From positions 682,001 to 746,000 of the forward strand of contig JAIXUH010000002.1 in assembly GCA_027484145.1 (NCBI GenBank): a DNA stretch of 64,000 nt, written 5' to 3'. The notes beneath the pieces are model-generated. The model searched no databases. It had not been told where the DNA came from and saw only the letters and a list, made by a program, of their open reading frames with translations. The position numbers and the translations under genes are program-made. The DNA comes from Rhodobacter sp. GTDB lineage: Bacteria; Pseudomonadota; Alphaproteobacteria; Rhodobacterales; Rhodobacteraceae. How positions within the stretch are numbered: position 1 is the first letter of the stretch; every line of letters begins with the position of its first letter. Below, piece after piece: positions 34,485-47,088 of this stretch.

Positions 34485-35095
34485 TTAGAGCCCCTGCCCC
34501 GGCTTGACGTCTTTCAACTCCATCGCCTTGGCCGGGTCGCGCCACATCTGCTGCAGCACGTTCTGGCGCTTTACATCCTTGCGGTGGCGCAGGGTCAGCA
34601 GAATGGCGCCAATCATGGCCACCAGCAGGATCAGACCCGAAAGCTGGAACAAGAGCAGATACTTGTCATAGATCAGCAGGCCGATGGCTCGGGTGTTTTC
34701 CACCTGTGCGGCATCCGGGGCCACGGCCTGGCGAAGGCCCATGGCCCCGTCCGCCTGCACCCATGCGCCAATGCCTAACGAAAGTTGCATCAGCAACACC
34801 ACGCCGATCAGAAGGCCCAGCGGCATGTATTTCACGAACTCGCCCTTCAGTTCCGCAAAGTCGATGTCCAGCATCATGACCACGAACAGGAACAGAACCG
34901 CGACAGCGCCGACATAGACGATGATTAACAGCATCGCCACGAACTCGGCCCCCAGCAGCACGAAAAGGCCCGCCGAGGAGAGAAAGGCAAGGATCAGCCA
35001 CAGCACCGAATGCACCGGGTTTCGGCTCATGGTCACCAGAAGGCCCGCCACTACCGTGACACTGGCAAACGCGTAAAAGGCATAATCGGCGACGG

Positions 35096-35099
<4 letters not shown>
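34485..35099 (-). CDS. nuoJ: NADH-quinone oxidoreductase subunit J
   Basis: The protein has 204 residues and five membrane helices: [20 protein letters not shown], then ALFVL-type segments, with [20 protein letters not shown] containing the pi-bulge Tyr/Gly region. The soluble C-terminal tail ([20 protein letters not shown]) is basic. It overlaps the CMD-family gene upstream by four bases. NuoJ couples quinone-site changes to the antiporter arm. Confidence 0.95.
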
Positions 35100-37049
<1,950 letters not shown>

Positions 37050-37065
37050 TCTCAGCCTCTCATCC

Positions 37066-37467
37066 TCAAACCGTCGGTATCCCGAGTTCGCCGCAATCGC
37101 GCACCGCAACCTCGGCGTCGATTGTCTTCAAACCACGGGGAAGTGACGCGCTGATCACATAGACCGCGTCGCCACGCCAGAGATTTCCGTTCTGCGCCAC
37201 TGTTGTGCGCACATGCCGTGCAAACCCAAAGCCACGGATCAGCGCATATTGCGCCGCCGCGCAGCGGCCATAGGATTCCACATCCGTATTGCCCCGCGCG
37301 CCCGTCATGGCCACACGGAAATTGACCAGTTCACCATCCAGCAAGATCGTCTCGATCCCCTGATAGGTCGGTGAAAAATCGCCCCGCGCCACCGCGCCGC
37401 CATCCGCGCAGGACGACAGGGCCGCAAATGCGGCTGTCGCTGCAAGAATGTTGGCGGTTTTGCGCAT
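37066..37467 (-). CDS. Small lipoprotein encoded between nuoG and nuoH
   Basis: The protein has 133 residues. The signal peptide [20 protein letters not shown] ends in the lipobox LSSC (Cys20). The mature part has no membrane segment and contains two further cysteines ([11 protein letters not shown] and RDCGELGIP) that could form a disulfide. It looks beta-rich ([20 protein letters not shown]). It is three bases from nuoG. I recognise it as one of the small extra reading frames seen in Rhodobacteraceae nuo operons, of unknown role. Confidence 0.75.
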   Translation of the reverse strand: MRKTANILAATAAFAALSSCADGGAVARGDFSPTYQGIETILLDGELVNFRVAMTGARGNTDVESYGRCAAAQYALIRGFGFARHVRTTVAQNGNLWRGDAVYVISASLPRGLKTIDAEVAVRDCGELGIPTV

Positions 37468-37470
37468 GAA

Positions 37471-39492
37471 TCACTCGGCCGCCAAGGGGGTGTCGACACG
37501 CGCCTTAGACAGCGCCGACAACTCTGCCATCACCTGGCTGGACCGCGCGATCGGGTTGGTCAGGTAAAAGTCCGTGACCGCCGTGCGGAATTCGGCGCGC
37601 GCAGGGTCACGCAGCGGAATGCGGTTCCACGCATTTTCGGCCACCACATCGATCCGGCCCAGATGCGGGTGCGCGGCAATCAGCGCCTTGCGCAATCCTG
37701 CCAGACTGTCCCATGGCAACGTCGCCCCCAGTTCTGCCGACAGGGCGCGCAGAATGGCCCAGTTTTCCTTGGCCTCACCGGGCGCAAAGCCGGCACGCAT
37801 GGCCAGTTGCGGGCGGCCTTCGGTGTTGACGAACAGGCCGTTTTCCTCGGTATAGGCGGCACCCGGCAGGATGATGTCGGCGCGGTGTGCGCCCCGGTCA
37901 CCATGGCTGCCCTGATAAATCACGAAGGGGCCCTTGGCGATGTCCACCTCATCGGCGCCAAGGTTATAGATCACATCGGCCCCGTCCAACGCCGCTGTCA
38001 GGCCGCCATCGGTGGCGGCTCCGACATCCAGCGCGCCCACGCGGGCAGCGGCGGTGTGCAGTACCAAAAGCCCTGCCCCGGTGACTTCGGCCAGTTTCAT
38101 GGCTTGGCTCAGCACAGCTTCGCCGTCTGCCTCGTTCAGGGCACCCTGCCCCACGATTACGACAGCGGCTTTGCCATCCGCCCCGGCATTTTCAGCCTCG
38201 GCAATCAGGCCAAGCAGCGCCGCCCGGTCGGTGCCGGCATGGTAATAGTCATAGGTCAGGTCGGCCGCAGGCCCGATCAGCGCCACGGTTGCCCCGTTCG
38301 ACCATGCCTTGCGGATGCGCGCGTTCAGCACCGGTGCCTCAAGGCGCGGGTTGGTGCCGATCAGCAGGATCGACTTGGCGCTGTCGATGTCTTCGATCGC
38401 GGCCGTGCCGACATAGGCCGAGCGGTTGCCCGCCGTCACCTTGGTGCCATCCGTGCGGCACTCGACTTTGCCACCCAGACCTTCGATCAGGGTTTTCAGG
38501 CTGAACACGGCCTCGACCGGGGCCAGATCACCGATGATGCCCGCAACCTTGCGGCCCTTCATCGCGGCGGCGACGGCCACCAAAGCCTCATTCCAGCCTG
38601 CTTTGCGCAGCTTGCCGTTTTCTCGGATATAGGGCGTGTCCAGACGCTGGCGGCGCAAGCCATCCCAGATGAAGCGGGTCTTGTCGGAGATCCACTCTTC
38701 GTTCACGCCGTCATGGTTGCGCGGAATGATCCGCATCACTTCGCGGCCCTTGGTGTCGATGCGGATGTTGCTGCCAAGCGCATCCATCACGTCGATGGAT
38801 TCGGTCTTGGTCAGTTCCCACGGACGGGCGGTAAAGGCATAGGGTTTGCTGGTCAGCGCGCCAACCGGGCAGAGGTCGATGATGTTGCCCTGCAGGTTGG
38901 AATTCAGCGTCTCGTTCAGATAGCTGGTAATCTCGCTATCCTCACCCCGGCCCGTTTGGCCCATCTGGGTGATGCCCGCCACTTCGGTTGTAAAGCGCAC
39001 GCAACGGGTGCAGGAAATGCAGCGCGTCATCGTGGTTTCGACCAAGGGGCCAAGGTTCAGGTCCTCGCTTGCCCGCTTTGGTTCGCGGTAGCGGCTGAAA
39101 TCCACGCCATAGGCCATGGCCTGATCCTGCAGGTCACATTCGCCGCCCTGATCGCAGATCGGGCAATCCAGCGGGTGGTTGATCAGCAGGAATTCCATCA
39201 CGCCTTCGCGGGCCTTTTTGACCATGGGCGAGTTGGTCTTGACCAAAGGCGCCTCGCCATTCGGTCCGGGGCGCAGATCGCGCACCTGCATGGCGCAGCT
39301 TGCGGCGGGCTTGGGCGGGCCGCCCACCACCTCGACCAGACACATCCGGCAGTTGCCCGCGATGGTCAGACGTTCGTGATAGCAAAAACGCGGAATTTCC
39401 ACCCCGGCGACTTCGGCCGCCTGAATGATGGTCATTGCGCCGTCGACCTCGACCTCGATGCCATCGATGCTGATTTTCTTGAGGTTAGACAT
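37471..39492 (-). CDS. nuoG: NADH-quinone oxidoreductase subunit G
   Basis: NuoG is the largest peripheral subunit and carries several Fe-S clusters. The 673-residue product has an N-terminal 2Fe-2S domain ([20 protein letters not shown], then ASCAMQ), the His-ligated N5 motif ([17 protein letters not shown]), a 4Fe-4S set ([12 protein letters not shown]), and the inactive molybdopterin-oxidoreductase-like domain from about residue 220. The fourth cysteine of the 4Fe-4S set falls in [14 protein letters not shown]. The start is [11 protein letters not shown]. It overlaps the small gene upstream by eight bases. Confidence 0.97.
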   Translation of the reverse strand: MSNLKKISIDGIEVEVDGAMTIIQAAEVAGVEIPRFCYHERLTIAGNCRMCLVEVVGGPPKPAASCAMQVRDLRPGPNGEAPLVKTNSPMVKKAREGVMEFLLINHPLDCPICDQGGECDLQDQAMAYGVDFSRYREPKRASEDLNLGPLVETTMTRCISCTRCVRFTTEVAGITQMGQTGRGEDSEITSYLNETLNSNLQGNIIDLCPVGALTSKPYAFTARPWELTKTESIDVMDALGSNIRIDTKGREVMRIIPRNHDGVNEEWISDKTRFIWDGLRRQRLDTPYIRENGKLRKAGWNEALVAVAAAMKGRKVAGIIGDLAPVEAVFSLKTLIEGLGGKVECRTDGTKVTAGNRSAYVGTAAIEDIDSAKSILLIGTNPRLEAPVLNARIRKAWSNGATVALIGPAADLTYDYYHAGTDRAALLGLIAEAENAGADGKAAVVIVGQGALNEADGEAVLSQAMKLAEVTGAGLLVLHTAAARVGALDVGAATDGGLTAALDGADVIYNLGADEVDIAKGPFVIYQGSHGDRGAHRADIILPGAAYTEENGLFVNTEGRPQLAMRAGFAPGEAKENWAILRALSAELGATLPWDSLAGLRKALIAAHPHLGRIDVVAENAWNRIPLRDPARAEFRTAVTDFYLTNPIARSSQVMAELSALSKARVDTPLAAE

Positions 39493-39664
39493 GTGCCCGG
39501 TCCTTTCGCAGCAGCCAAAGCGCCGCGTCGCGTAGCCGGGCGAACAGCCCCGCTTGCGGCACGGGGGCGGCATTTTTCTTCGTATCCTGTTCAAATGACA
39601 GGTGCTTCACGCGCGCTTCGATGTCGCGCAACTGGTATTTCGGGTCAAGACTGCCGTAACACAT
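39485..39664 (-). CDS. Small unknown protein upstream of nuoG
   Basis: The protein has 59 residues from [18 protein letters not shown], behind GGAGTAGGGG; the frame continues upstream into the DUF3291 gene. Most of it is a charged helix followed by the sequence [16 protein letters not shown], an amphipathic helix that might lie on the membrane. Its end overlaps nuoG by eight bases. No family is recognised. Tight packing in the operon is the main reason to believe it. Confidence 0.5.
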   Translation of the reverse strand: MCYGSLDPKYQLRDIEARVKHLSFEQDTKKNAAPVPQAGLFARLRDAALWLLRKDRAHV

Positions 39665-39669
39665 CGCCC

Positions 39670-40170
39670 CTACTCCGCAGCCAATCGGGTGCAGCCATGG
39701 GTTTTCCACAACTGCGCCTCTTTCAGATACGACCAGCCAAAAGCATGGTCGCTGTCGCCTTGCGCCCGAAGGTGGTCCAGACGGGCCAGACCTTCCTCAA
39801 GCGTTGGCCGGTGACCCGCAGGCACCCACCACATCACGAAATGCATCCGCCCCAGAACCTCGAACCATTCGGCCCGCCGCTCATAGAACGCGCGGTGCAC
39901 GGTGTTCCAGACGAAATGTTCAAGGGTCTGCACAGATTCCCAGACCGTCAGGTTCGACACATACTGCGGGTCGCCGCCAATCGCGGTTTCCGTATTGCCG
40001 GTGCCGGGTTCGCCCGAACCTTCCATCATCCAGACAAAGCCGGGGCTGCGCTTGCCAATGCCGTTGACCGCATCCAGCGCGCGCATGAAATCCCCCACGC
40101 GTGGGTCGTCAGTGGGCGCCAACAGTCGCCCCACGTTCAATTCGGCCAGATGCATCCCGGCTGGTGTCAT
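39670..40170 (-). CDS. DUF3291 domain-containing protein
   Basis: The protein has 166 residues from MTPAGMHLAELNVGRLL (a second Met five codons later is possible). RLLAPTDDPRVGDFMRALDA, SPGFVWMMEGSGEPG, VSNLTVWESVQTLEHFVWNT and HFVMWWVPAGHRPTLEEG are the conserved blocks of the DUF3291 family, which looks like a heme-free alpha/beta barrel. Its function is unknown. The start overlaps the stop of the previous gene by four bases, so it is part of the nuo transcript. Confidence 0.8.
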   Translation of the reverse strand: MTPAGMHLAELNVGRLLAPTDDPRVGDFMRALDAVNGIGKRSPGFVWMMEGSGEPGTGNTETAIGGDPQYVSNLTVWESVQTLEHFVWNTVHRAFYERRAEWFEVLGRMHFVMWWVPAGHRPTLEEGLARLDHLRAQGDSDHAFGWSYLKEAQLWKTHGCTRLAAE

Positions 40171-40574
40171 CTGGAGGACCTCAGCAATTCGCCAATCAGG
40201 CTGCCCTTGGCAATTTCGGCCTCGCCCACGGCGCAATAGGTTTCAGGCTGCCCCGCCACGGCCCCGGCCTGTTTCAGATAGGCATCCGCCTCGGCCTTCA
40301 GCCGCGCCTTCTGCTCGGGGTTCTTGATGAACGCCTCGACATCAGCGCGCGCATAGCCCTTGTCCAGCGCATAGGCCTTCAGATCCTCGATCTTGCCCAG
40401 CACCACGAACATGCGGGCCTTGATCGTCGGGCAGGTCTTGCGGATCACATCACCGATGCGGCCTGCACGCAGGCTGTCATTGATGTGCTTTTCCTGCGGC
40501 AGCGGGTCTAGCGCCAGAACCGGCGTGGCCGACAGCATCAGGGCGACGGACAGGCATTTGAACAGTTTGGTCAT
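40167..40574 (-). CDS. Exported small protein (DUF5333-like) in the nuo operon
   Basis: The protein has 135 residues. A signal peptide (MTKLFKCLSVALMLSATPVLA) is followed by a helical mature domain with HINDSLRAGRIGDVIRKTCP, KARMFVVLGKIEDLKAYALD and VEAFIKNPEQKARLKAEADA. Two cysteines (TCP, and YCAVGEAE near the end) could pair in the periplasm. AAGGAGG precedes the ATG. From memory it matches the family named DUF5333, which is found in Rhodobacteraceae complex I loci. The assignment is not checked and the role is unknown. Confidence 0.7.
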   Translation of the reverse strand: MTKLFKCLSVALMLSATPVLALDPLPQEKHINDSLRAGRIGDVIRKTCPTIKARMFVVLGKIEDLKAYALDKGYARADVEAFIKNPEQKARLKAEADAYLKQAGAVAGQPETYCAVGEAEIAKGSLIGELLRSSR

Positions 40575-40672
40575 CGTGGCCTCCTTGGCATTGACTGCCA
40601 AGAACGGTGAGGCCGATGCCGCTGATATGCCATGACGGGCGGGGTCAACAGGCCGTGATAGGCGATAGCACG

Positions 40673-40936
40673 TCATGCACACCCCTCCACATAAACCCAA
40701 GTGCCCGCATCAAAGCGGTCATAGATGCTGGGACGCAGCCGCTTGCCCTGCCCTGCGCAGGTGGCATCGGCCAGTTTGCGCGCCGCAGCTCCTTCGAACA
40801 TCTGGAACGGCGCGCCGTTATTGGTGACGCGCAAAGGTGACGGCGCAGCCGTGCCCTGTCCGGCCCCCTGCGGGGCTGGTTGAACGCAAGCCCCCAGTGC
40901 CAGCGTCAGGGAAAGGGCTGCGGCCATCCGCATCAC
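40673..40936 (-). CDS. Small lipoprotein after nuoF
   Basis: The protein has 87 residues. The signal peptide [17 protein letters not shown] ends in a lipobox (LGAC). The mature part includes a Pro/Ala/Gly-rich spacer and a short domain with [20 protein letters not shown] and [16 protein letters not shown]. Two cysteines may pair. It overlaps the nuoF stop by four bases. A 98-base gap follows before the next gene in the operon. Confidence 0.7.
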   Translation of the reverse strand: MMRMAAALSLTLALGACVQPAPQGAGQGTAAPSPLRVTNNGAPFQMFEGAAARKLADATCAGQGKRLRPSIYDRFDAGTWVYVEGCA

Positions 40937-42228
40937 TCTGCAGCAACCGCGCTGACGCGCCCGGTCTTCTTGTACTTGATGCGGTCCTCGATCTCATTCC
41001 GGAAGGCGCGGATCAGCCCCTGAATGGGCCATGCGGCGGCATCGCCAAGGGCGCAAATCGTGTGTCCCTCGACCTGCTTTGTCACCGACAGCAACATGTC
41101 GATTTCCTCGACCTCCGCTTCGCCGCGCACAAGGCGGTCCATCACGCGCATCATCCAGCCCGTGCCTTCACGGCAGGGCGTGCACTGGCCGCAGCTTTCG
41201 TGCTTGTAGAATTTGGACAAGCGCCAGATCGCCTTGATGACGTCCGTGCTTTGGTCCATCACGATCACCGCCGCCGTGCCGAGGCCCGAGCGCTGCTCAC
41301 GCAGCCAGTCGAAATCCATGATCGCATCATCACACTGCGCCTGCGTCAGCAAGGGCACCGATGACCCGCCCGGAATGACCGCCTTCAGGTTCTTCCAGCC
41401 GCCGCGCACACCGCCGCAGTGCCGGTCGAGCAGTTCCTTAAGCGGAATCGACATCGCCTCTTCGACCACACAGGGGTTCATCACATGGCCCGAAATGCCA
41501 AAGAGTTTGGTGCCGCAGTTGTTGGGCCGCCCGAACGACGAAAACCACTCCGGCCCGCGCCGCAAGATCGTGGGCACCACAGCAATGGATTCGACGTTGT
41601 TCACAGTGGTCGGGCAGCCATACAGCCCCGACCCAGCCGGGAACGGCGGCTTCATCCGGGGCATGCCCTTCTTGCCTTCAAGGCTTTCAAGCAGCGCGGT
41701 TTCCTCGCCGCAGATATAGGCGCCAGCGCCATGGTGCAGGAAGCAGTCAAAATCCCAGCCCGACTTGGCCGCGTTTTTGCCCAGCAAACCTGCGTCATAG
41801 CATTCGTCGATCGCAGCCTGCAGCGCTTCACGCTCACGGATGTATTCGCCGCGAATGTATATATAGCAGGTATTCGCATTCATCGCGAAGCTTGCGATCA
41901 GCGCCCCTTCGATCAGGGTGTGCGGATCATGACGCATGATCTCGCGGTCTTTGCAGGTTCCGGGCTCCGACTCGTCGGCGTTGATCACCAGATAGGCCGG
42001 GCGACCATCGGATTGTTTGGGCATGAAGCTCCACTTCAGGCCGGTCGGAAAACCGGCCCCGCCGCGCCCACGCAAGCCACTTTGCTTCATCTGCTCGATG
42101 ATCTTGTCGCGCCCGCGCGAGATGATCTCGGCGGTGCCGTCCCAATGGCCGCGCGCCTTTGCCCCCGCAAGGGTGCGGTCATGCATCCCGTAAAGGTTGG
42201 TAAAGATGCGGTCCTGATCCTTGAGCAT
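40933..42228 (-). CDS. nuoF: NADH-quinone oxidoreductase subunit F
   Basis: NuoF binds NADH and FMN and passes electrons to cluster N3. The 431-residue product has the nucleotide loop [51 protein letters not shown] and the N3 cysteines in [15 protein letters not shown], with the fourth in [13 protein letters not shown]. Length is as expected. Two small genes lie between it and nuoE, and a lipoprotein gene overlaps its end. Confidence 0.97.
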   Translation of the reverse strand: MLKDQDRIFTNLYGMHDRTLAGAKARGHWDGTAEIISRGRDKIIEQMKQSGLRGRGGAGFPTGLKWSFMPKQSDGRPAYLVINADESEPGTCKDREIMRHDPHTLIEGALIASFAMNANTCYIYIRGEYIREREALQAAIDECYDAGLLGKNAAKSGWDFDCFLHHGAGAYICGEETALLESLEGKKGMPRMKPPFPAGSGLYGCPTTVNNVESIAVVPTILRRGPEWFSSFGRPNNCGTKLFGISGHVMNPCVVEEAMSIPLKELLDRHCGGVRGGWKNLKAVIPGGSSVPLLTQAQCDDAIMDFDWLREQRSGLGTAAVIVMDQSTDVIKAIWRLSKFYKHESCGQCTPCREGTGWMMRVMDRLVRGEAEVEEIDMLLSVTKQVEGHTICALGDAAAWPIQGLIRAFRNEIEDRIKYKKTGRVSAVAAE

Positions 42229-42243
42229 TGCTTGCCCTCTCCT

Positions 42244-42465
42244 TCAACCCTGACGATTGCGCCAGATCTGATACGTCACCACCAGCGCCCACAAGAACGC
42301 GGCTATCGCAGCAAAATCGAACAGAAAGACATAACGGGCCTCAAGCCCAATCTCTCCGCCGAACCACTGCGCGCCCATCCACAGGATCATCGTTCCGGCG
42401 ATGACAAAGGCGACCAACCGGGCCTGCCGCGCCATCTTGCGTTCCGTGTCTGGGTCGGGCCGGGC
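42244..42465 (-). CDS. Small membrane protein (DUF5337-like) between nuoE and nuoF
   Basis: The protein has 73 residues. It starts MARPDPDTERKMARQARLVA. Two hydrophobic helices follow (VAFVIAGTMILWMGAQWFG and VFLFDFAAIAAFLWALVVTY), and it ends in QIWRNRQG. From memory this pattern is the family DUF5337, found in nuo clusters of Rhodobacteraceae. An alternative ATG eight codons earlier would overlap the preceding gene by 11 bases. The role is unknown; a supernumerary membrane subunit is one possibility. Confidence 0.7.
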   Translation of the reverse strand, partial: ARPDPDTERKMARQARLVAFVIAGTMILWMGAQWFGGEIGLEARYVFLFDFAAIAAFLWALVVTYQIWRNRQG

Positions 42466-42478
42466 CATCTGACCCGCC

Positions 42479-43120
42479 TCAGTAATCATTCGTCTTGGCG
42501 CGAACCCGGAATGCTTCCAGCCCCTCGCTGACGATCAGTTTTGCCTGTGCCACCCATTTGTCGCGGGTGATACGGCCTTTGAACCCCTTCATGTTGGCGT
42601 CAACCCACGCCACGTCGGCCTCGGACCAACCGGCAATCTGGTCGAAGTGCCAAAAGCCCAGTTCGTTGACCAGTTTCTCCATCGCTGGGCCAATGCCCTC
42701 GATCTCTTTCAAATCGTCGCCCTTGCCATTTCTGGGGGCCGTCATCCGCACCGGGCCATCAGACGAAGCCTCGGCCGGCGCGACGGCCGCAGGTGCAGGT
42801 TCAGCAGGCATCGACACGAAAGCCGCCGGGACCGCCACCGGAGCGGCTGCAACGGGTGCGGCGGGGGCGACTGCCGCAACTGGCGCGGCAGCGTGTTGTG
42901 ACGGAACCGCAACGGCAGATCGGCGCGCAGCAGTGGACGCAGACCACGGCATGCCCAAGATCAGACCCACCACCGCAGCAATCATCGCACCAATGAAGGC
43001 AGAGGTGGTCAAGTCAAACTTACCCACCACAATGGACACGCCAAAGGCAACAAGGCCTGCCGCAGCACCGATGCCCCAACCTTCAAGATTGGGTGTATTC
43101 GTCGACTCTGTCACAGCCAT
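42479..43120 (-). CDS. Membrane protein with C-terminal helix-hairpin-helix-like domain, paralogous to the NuoE tail
   Basis: The protein has 213 residues. Two hydrophobic helices (about 15-32 and 40-57) are followed by an Ala/Pro/Val-rich linker to about residue 128 and a compact domain at 132-200 (GDDLKEIEGIGPAMEKLVNE, FWHFDQIAGWSEADVAWVD, GRITRDKWVAQAK). This last domain is plainly related to the C-terminus of NuoE encoded next to it. The G-I-G-P signature is of the helix-hairpin-helix type seen in ribosomal and polymerase-associated proteins. It may tether or stabilise the NADH-oxidising module at the membrane. Confidence 0.75.
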   Translation of the reverse strand: MAVTESTNTPNLEGWGIGAAAGLVAFGVSIVVGKFDLTTSAFIGAMIAAVVGLILGMPWSASTAARRSAVAVPSQHAAAPVAAVAPAAPVAAAPVAVPAAFVSMPAEPAPAAVAPAEASSDGPVRMTAPRNGKGDDLKEIEGIGPAMEKLVNELGFWHFDQIAGWSEADVAWVDANMKGFKGRITRDKWVAQAKLIVSEGLEAFRVRAKTNDY

Positions 43121-43174
43121 TCCACGTCACTCCCCTCATGGCCCGGTGTACCGGGCACGATTGCACCTAGTTCC

Positions 43175-44320
43175 TTACTCCCACTTGCTGCCCTGGAGGG
43201 TTCCTCCGGCTGCCAGAATCTTTGCTTGTGCCACCCATTCATCACGGGTCACGCGGCCCCTGAACCCCTCCAGATTGTCGTCAACCCACGCGATCTCGTC
43301 CGCGCTCCAGTTGGCAATCTGGTCAAAGTGGAAAAAGCCCAGACGGTGGCACAAAGCCTCCAGCTTGGGGCCGATCCCCTTGATGATCTTCAGGTCATCC
43401 GCCTTGCCGCCTCGCGCCTCGGTCAAGCCGGCAGGCTTCACCCCTGCCACCGTCGCCGGGGCTGCGGGGTCATCTTTCGACACCGGCTTTGCATTCGATT
43501 CCGCCGGCGCTTCCTGCACCGTCACGCCCGTGCTGTCGGCCACCGCGTTCTTGCCGGGCTTCGGCTCGGTCGGGGTGCCGCTGGCCGGGGTCACTTCGGC
43601 CTGAACGGCGGCCTTGCCCAGCCAAGGCGTCAGGATCGGCACTTCGGTCCCGTCAATCCGCTTGACCGTATCGCCAATATCCACCGCGAATTGCGCGCTG
43701 GCGTTATAGGGTTTACGGCCCTGTTCGTATTCCTTGAGCGAAGTCAGGCCCGACAAGGGTTCCGCCGCATAGCGCCCGTTTTGTGGGCCGGGTACCGGGA
43801 CCTCACCGTTCGAAAACCGCGCAATCAACTCGCGCAGTTTCGCGGGCGTAAGATCTTCGTAGTAATCTTTGCCGATCTGGGCCATCGGGGCATTGGCGCA
43901 AGCCCCCATGCACTCTACCTCTTCCCAGCTGAACTTGCCATCCGCCGAAACGGTATGCGCTTTTGGCGAAATCAGTTCCTTGCAGACGGCCACCAGATCC
44001 TCGGCACCGCAGATCATGCACGACGTGGTGCCACAGATCTGCACATGGGCAATGGACCCAACGGGCTGCAACTGGAACATGAAGTAGAACGTCGCCACTT
44101 CCAGCGCACGGATATAGGCCATGCCCAGCATCCCTGCCACATGCTCGATCGCGGGACGGGACAGCCACCCTTCCTGTTCTTGCGCGCGCCAGAGCAGCGG
44201 GATGATCGCCGATGCCTGACGACCTTCAGGGTATTTCGAAATCTGCCCCTGCGCCCATTCAAGGTTCTTGGGCGTAAAGGCAAACGAGGTGGGCTGGTCT
44301 TTGTGCAGACGACGGAGCAT
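43175..44320 (-). CDS. nuoE: NADH-quinone oxidoreductase subunit E with long C-terminal extension
   Basis: The protein has 381 residues, against about 166 in E. coli. Residues 1-165 are the thioredoxin-like 2Fe-2S subunit, with ligands C96, C101, C137 and C141 ([23 protein letters not shown]). A variable linker rich in Pro, Ala and Thr follows. The end (about 308-370) is a helix-hairpin-helix-like domain ([53 protein letters not shown]) that is repeated in the neighbouring 213-residue membrane protein. The ATG overlaps the nuoD stop by one base (TAATG). Confidence 0.95.
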   Translation of the reverse strand: MLRRLHKDQPTSFAFTPKNLEWAQGQISKYPEGRQASAIIPLLWRAQEQEGWLSRPAIEHVAGMLGMAYIRALEVATFYFMFQLQPVGSIAHVQICGTTSCMICGAEDLVAVCKELISPKAHTVSADGKFSWEEVECMGACANAPMAQIGKDYYEDLTPAKLRELIARFSNGEVPVPGPQNGRYAAEPLSGLTSLKEYEQGRKPYNASAQFAVDIGDTVKRIDGTEVPILTPWLGKAAVQAEVTPASGTPTEPKPGKNAVADSTGVTVQEAPAESNAKPVSKDDPAAPATVAGVKPAGLTEARGGKADDLKIIKGIGPKLEALCHRLGFFHFDQIANWSADEIAWVDDNLEGFRGRVTRDEWVAQAKILAAGGTLQGSKWE

Positions 44321-45555
44321 TAGCGGTCGATCTCCCCGAACACGACGTCCATCGTGCCGATGATGGCTGAGACGTCAGCAAGCTGATGCCCCTTGCAGAT
44401 GTAGTCCATGGATTGCAGGTGCTGGAACCCCGGCGCGCGGATCTTTGCGCGGTAGGGCCGGTTGGTGCCATCAGCGATCAGGTAAACGCCGAATTCGCCC
44501 TTCGGCGCCTCGACAGATGCGTAAACCTCGCCCGCAGGCACGTGGAAGCCTTCGGTATAAAGCTTGAAGTGATGGATCAGCGCTTCCATGCTGGTTTTCA
44601 TCTCGCCGCGTTTCGGCGGCGTGATCTTGCCACGGGCCAGAATATCGCCCCTTTCCACCTTCAGCTTGGCAATCGCCTGCCGGATGATGCTGGTCGACTC
44701 GCGCATTTCCTGCATGCGGCACAGGTAACGATCATAGCAGTCGCCGTTCTTGCCGACGGGAATCTTGAAATCGAACTCGTCATAGCATTCGTAGGGCTGG
44801 CTGCGGCGCAAGTCCCACGCAAGGCCAGACCCGCGCACCATGACCCCCGAATAGCCCCAGGTCAGGATATCCGCCTCGGTCACAATGCCGATGTCCGCAT
44901 TGCGCTGCTTGAAGATGCGGTTTTCGGTCAGCAGACCGTCGATATCATCCAGCACCTTCGGAAAGGCGACGGCCCAGTCGTCGATGTCAGACAACAGATC
45001 GTCCGTCAGGTCCTGATGCACACCACCGGGGCGGAAATAAGCGGCGTGCAGACGGGCGCCACAGGCCCGCTCATAGAACACCATCAGCTTTTCACGCTCT
45101 TCGAACCCCCACAGCGGCGGGGTCAATGCGCCCACGTCCATGGCTTGCGTCGTCACGTTCAGCAAATGGTTCAGCACGCGACCGATTTCGCAATACAGCA
45201 CCCGGATCAGGCTGGCGCGACGCGGCACGGCCGTTCCGGTCAGCTTTTCAATCGCCAGGCACCAGGCATGTTCCTGATTCATCGGCGCCACATAATCCAG
45301 CCGGTCGAAATACGGCAGGTTCTGCAGATAAGTCCGGCTTTCCATCAGCTTTTCGGTGCCGCGATGCAGCAGCCCGATATGCGGGTCGCAGCGTTCGACA
45401 ATCTCGCCGTCCAGCTCCAGCACCAAACGCAAAACACCATGCGCAGCAGGGTGTTGCGGGCCGAAGTTGATGTTGAAGTTGCGAATGCGCTGCTCGCCCG
45501 TCTCAAAATCGCTTGAGCCGTCGTCATAGGTGTTCTTGCGGATATCGCCGTCCAT
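44320..45555 (-). CDS. nuoD: NADH-quinone oxidoreductase subunit D
   Basis: NuoD is the 49-kDa-type subunit that forms the quinone pocket with NuoB. The 411-residue product has [20 protein letters not shown], the quinone-site [22 protein letters not shown] and RIGGRVH-type segments, and ends with the characteristic [16 protein letters not shown]. The start is the ATG of [13 protein letters not shown] with GGGAGC upstream; a longer frame is unsupported. It is a separate gene, not fused to nuoC. Confidence 0.97.
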   Translation of the reverse strand: MDGDIRKNTYDDGSSDFETGEQRIRNFNINFGPQHPAAHGVLRLVLELDGEIVERCDPHIGLLHRGTEKLMESRTYLQNLPYFDRLDYVAPMNQEHAWCLAIEKLTGTAVPRRASLIRVLYCEIGRVLNHLLNVTTQAMDVGALTPPLWGFEEREKLMVFYERACGARLHAAYFRPGGVHQDLTDDLLSDIDDWAVAFPKVLDDIDGLLTENRIFKQRNADIGIVTEADILTWGYSGVMVRGSGLAWDLRRSQPYECYDEFDFKIPVGKNGDCYDRYLCRMQEMRESTSIIRQAIAKLKVERGDILARGKITPPKRGEMKTSMEALIHHFKLYTEGFHVPAGEVYASVEAPKGEFGVYLIADGTNRPYRAKIRAPGFQHLQSMDYICKGHQLADVSAIIGTMDVVFGEIDR

Positions 45556-45583
45556 CAGACTGCTCCCCTGCGGTCGCGGGCCA

Positions 45584-46189
45584 TCACTTGGCTCCCGCTT
45601 TCTGGTCGCCCGGAAGCACATAATGCGCGCCTTCCCATGGGCTCATGAAATCGAACTGACGGTATTCCTGCACCAGGCTGACAGGCTCATAGACCACGCG
45701 CTTTTGCGCCTCGTCATAGCGCACTTCGGTATAGCCCGTGGTCGGGAAATCCTTGCGCAGCGGATGGCCGCGAAAGCCATAATCCGTCAGGATGCGGCGC
45801 AGATCGGGATGGCCCGAGAACAGGATGCCGAACATGTCGAAGACTTCGCGCTCGAACCAGTTGGCACTGGGGTGCACGTTGATCAGCGACGGCACCATCT
45901 CGTCCTCGCCCACGGCCACCTTCACGCGGATGCGGTGGTTCTGGTACATCGACAGGAAATGATAAACCACATCGAACCGCTTTTCGCGCGTCGGGTGGTC
46001 AACGGCGGTGATGTCGATCAACGTGGAAAAGCGACAGACCGGGTCGGTCAACAGCAGTTCCACCACATCTTCGATGTGCGGCGTCACGACCTCAATCGTC
46101 AACTCGCCAAAGGCGACCTGGCTTGCCACCACATCATTCGGCCGTTTCATCGCAATATGCGCGGCCAGTTCATTCAGCGCTTCGGACAT
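45584..46189 (-). CDS. nuoC: NADH-quinone oxidoreductase subunit C
   Basis: The protein has 201 residues and is the 30-kDa-type subunit of the connecting module. [24 protein letters not shown] is the N-terminal conserved block (read in pieces). [29 protein letters not shown] is the family signature, again in pieces. The end has [14 protein letters not shown]. It lies nine bases after nuoB and 28 before nuoD. Length is as usual for an unfused NuoC. Confidence 0.96.
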   Translation of the reverse strand: MSEALNELAAHIAMKRPNDVVASQVAFGELTIEVVTPHIEDVVELLLTDPVCRFSTLIDITAVDHPTREKRFDVVYHFLSMYQNHRIRVKVAVGEDEMVPSLINVHPSANWFEREVFDMFGILFSGHPDLRRILTDYGFRGHPLRKDFPTTGYTEVRYDEAQKRVVYEPVSLVQEYRQFDFMSPWEGAHYVLPGDQKAGAK

Positions 46190-46198
46190 CTCGCCTCC

Positions 46199-46732
46199 TC
46201 AGCGGGTCAGGGTGCCGGTGCGGCGGATTTTGCGTTGCAACTGCAGGATGCCATAGAGCAGCGCCTCGGCCGAGGGCGGGCAGCCCGGCACATAGATGTC
46301 AACCGGAACGATCCGGTCACAGCCGCGCACCACGGAATAGCTGTAGTGGTAATAGCCGCCGCCATTGGCGCAGGACCCCATGCTGATCACATAGCGGGGT
46401 TCCGGCATTTGGTCATAGACCTTGCGCAGCGCCGGGGCCATCTTGTTGGTCAGCGTGCCTGCCACGATCATCACGTCAGACTGGCGCGGGCTGGCACGCG
46501 GGGCAAAGCCGAAGCGTTCCACATCATAGCGCGGCATGGCGGTGTGCATCATTTCCACCGCACAGCAGGCCAAACCAAAGGTCATCCAGTGCAGCGAACC
46601 CGTGCGCGCCCAATTGATGATGTCCTCGGTTGAGGTCAGCAGAAACCCCTTGTCCTGCAAGTCGCGGTTCAGCGCCTGAACGGCAAACTCATGGTCGCCC
46701 CCGGCGGTGTTGGCCCCAGCCATCACTCCCAT
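46199..46732 (-). CDS. nuoB: NADH-quinone oxidoreductase subunit B
   Basis: NuoB carries cluster N2, the last electron donor to quinone. The 177-residue product has the tandem Cys in [17 protein letters not shown], then [37 protein letters not shown] and [19 protein letters not shown], giving four ligands. The ATG at 46732 is chosen because AGGAG lies eight bases upstream; ATGs at 46753 and 46723 are alternatives. The start lies ten bases inside the end of nuoA. Confidence 0.96.
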   Translation of the reverse strand: MGVMAGANTAGGDHEFAVQALNRDLQDKGFLLTSTEDIINWARTGSLHWMTFGLACCAVEMMHTAMPRYDVERFGFAPRASPRQSDVMIVAGTLTNKMAPALRKVYDQMPEPRYVISMGSCANGGGYYHYSYSVVRGCDRIVPVDIYVPGCPPSAEALLYGILQLQRKIRRTGTLTR

Positions 46733-47088
46733 TCCAGCGCTCCTTTTTTCCATTCATAGGCAAAGCCCACCGTCAGCACGCCAAGGAACACCATCATGGA
46801 CCAGAAGGCCGTCATGCTGATTTCCCCAAAGGCCACCGCCCATGGGAACAGGAAGGCCACTTCCAGATCGAATATGATGAACAGGATCGAGACGAGGTAG
46901 AACCGCACGTCAAACTTCATCCGCGCATCGTCAAAGGCGTTGAACCCGCATTCATAGGCGGACACCTTTTCCGGGTCGGGGTTGCGAACCGCGATCAGGG
47001 CCGCCGACAGCATCAGCACAAGGCCAAGCCCCACGGCAAGCGCAAGTAGAACAAGAATAGGAAGATACTCTCGGAGAAGTATGTCCAC
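46723..47088 (-). CDS. nuoA: NADH-quinone oxidoreductase subunit A
   Basis: The protein has 121 residues and three membrane helices. It is the first gene of the complex I operon. The loop [24 protein letters not shown] is the conserved quinone-site loop (quoted in parts: [15 protein letters not shown]). [15 protein letters not shown] has the conserved acidic residue of helix 2. The start is taken as GTG (GTGGACATACTTC) with AAGGAG upstream, because earlier in-frame ATGs would give a long hydrophilic leader not seen in the family. Confidence 0.93.
   Translation of the reverse strand: MDILLREYLPILVLLALAVGLGLVLMLSAALIAVRNPDPEKVSAYECGFNAFDDARMKFDVRFYLVSILFIIFDLEVAFLFPWAVAFGEISMTAFWSMMVFLGVLTVGFAYEWKKGALEWE

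Noticed and set aside
37663-40239. An 858-codon plus-strand frame opposite nuoG and neighbours
   Set aside because: It is the mirror of high-GC codon bias. nuoG has all its Fe-S motifs on the minus strand.
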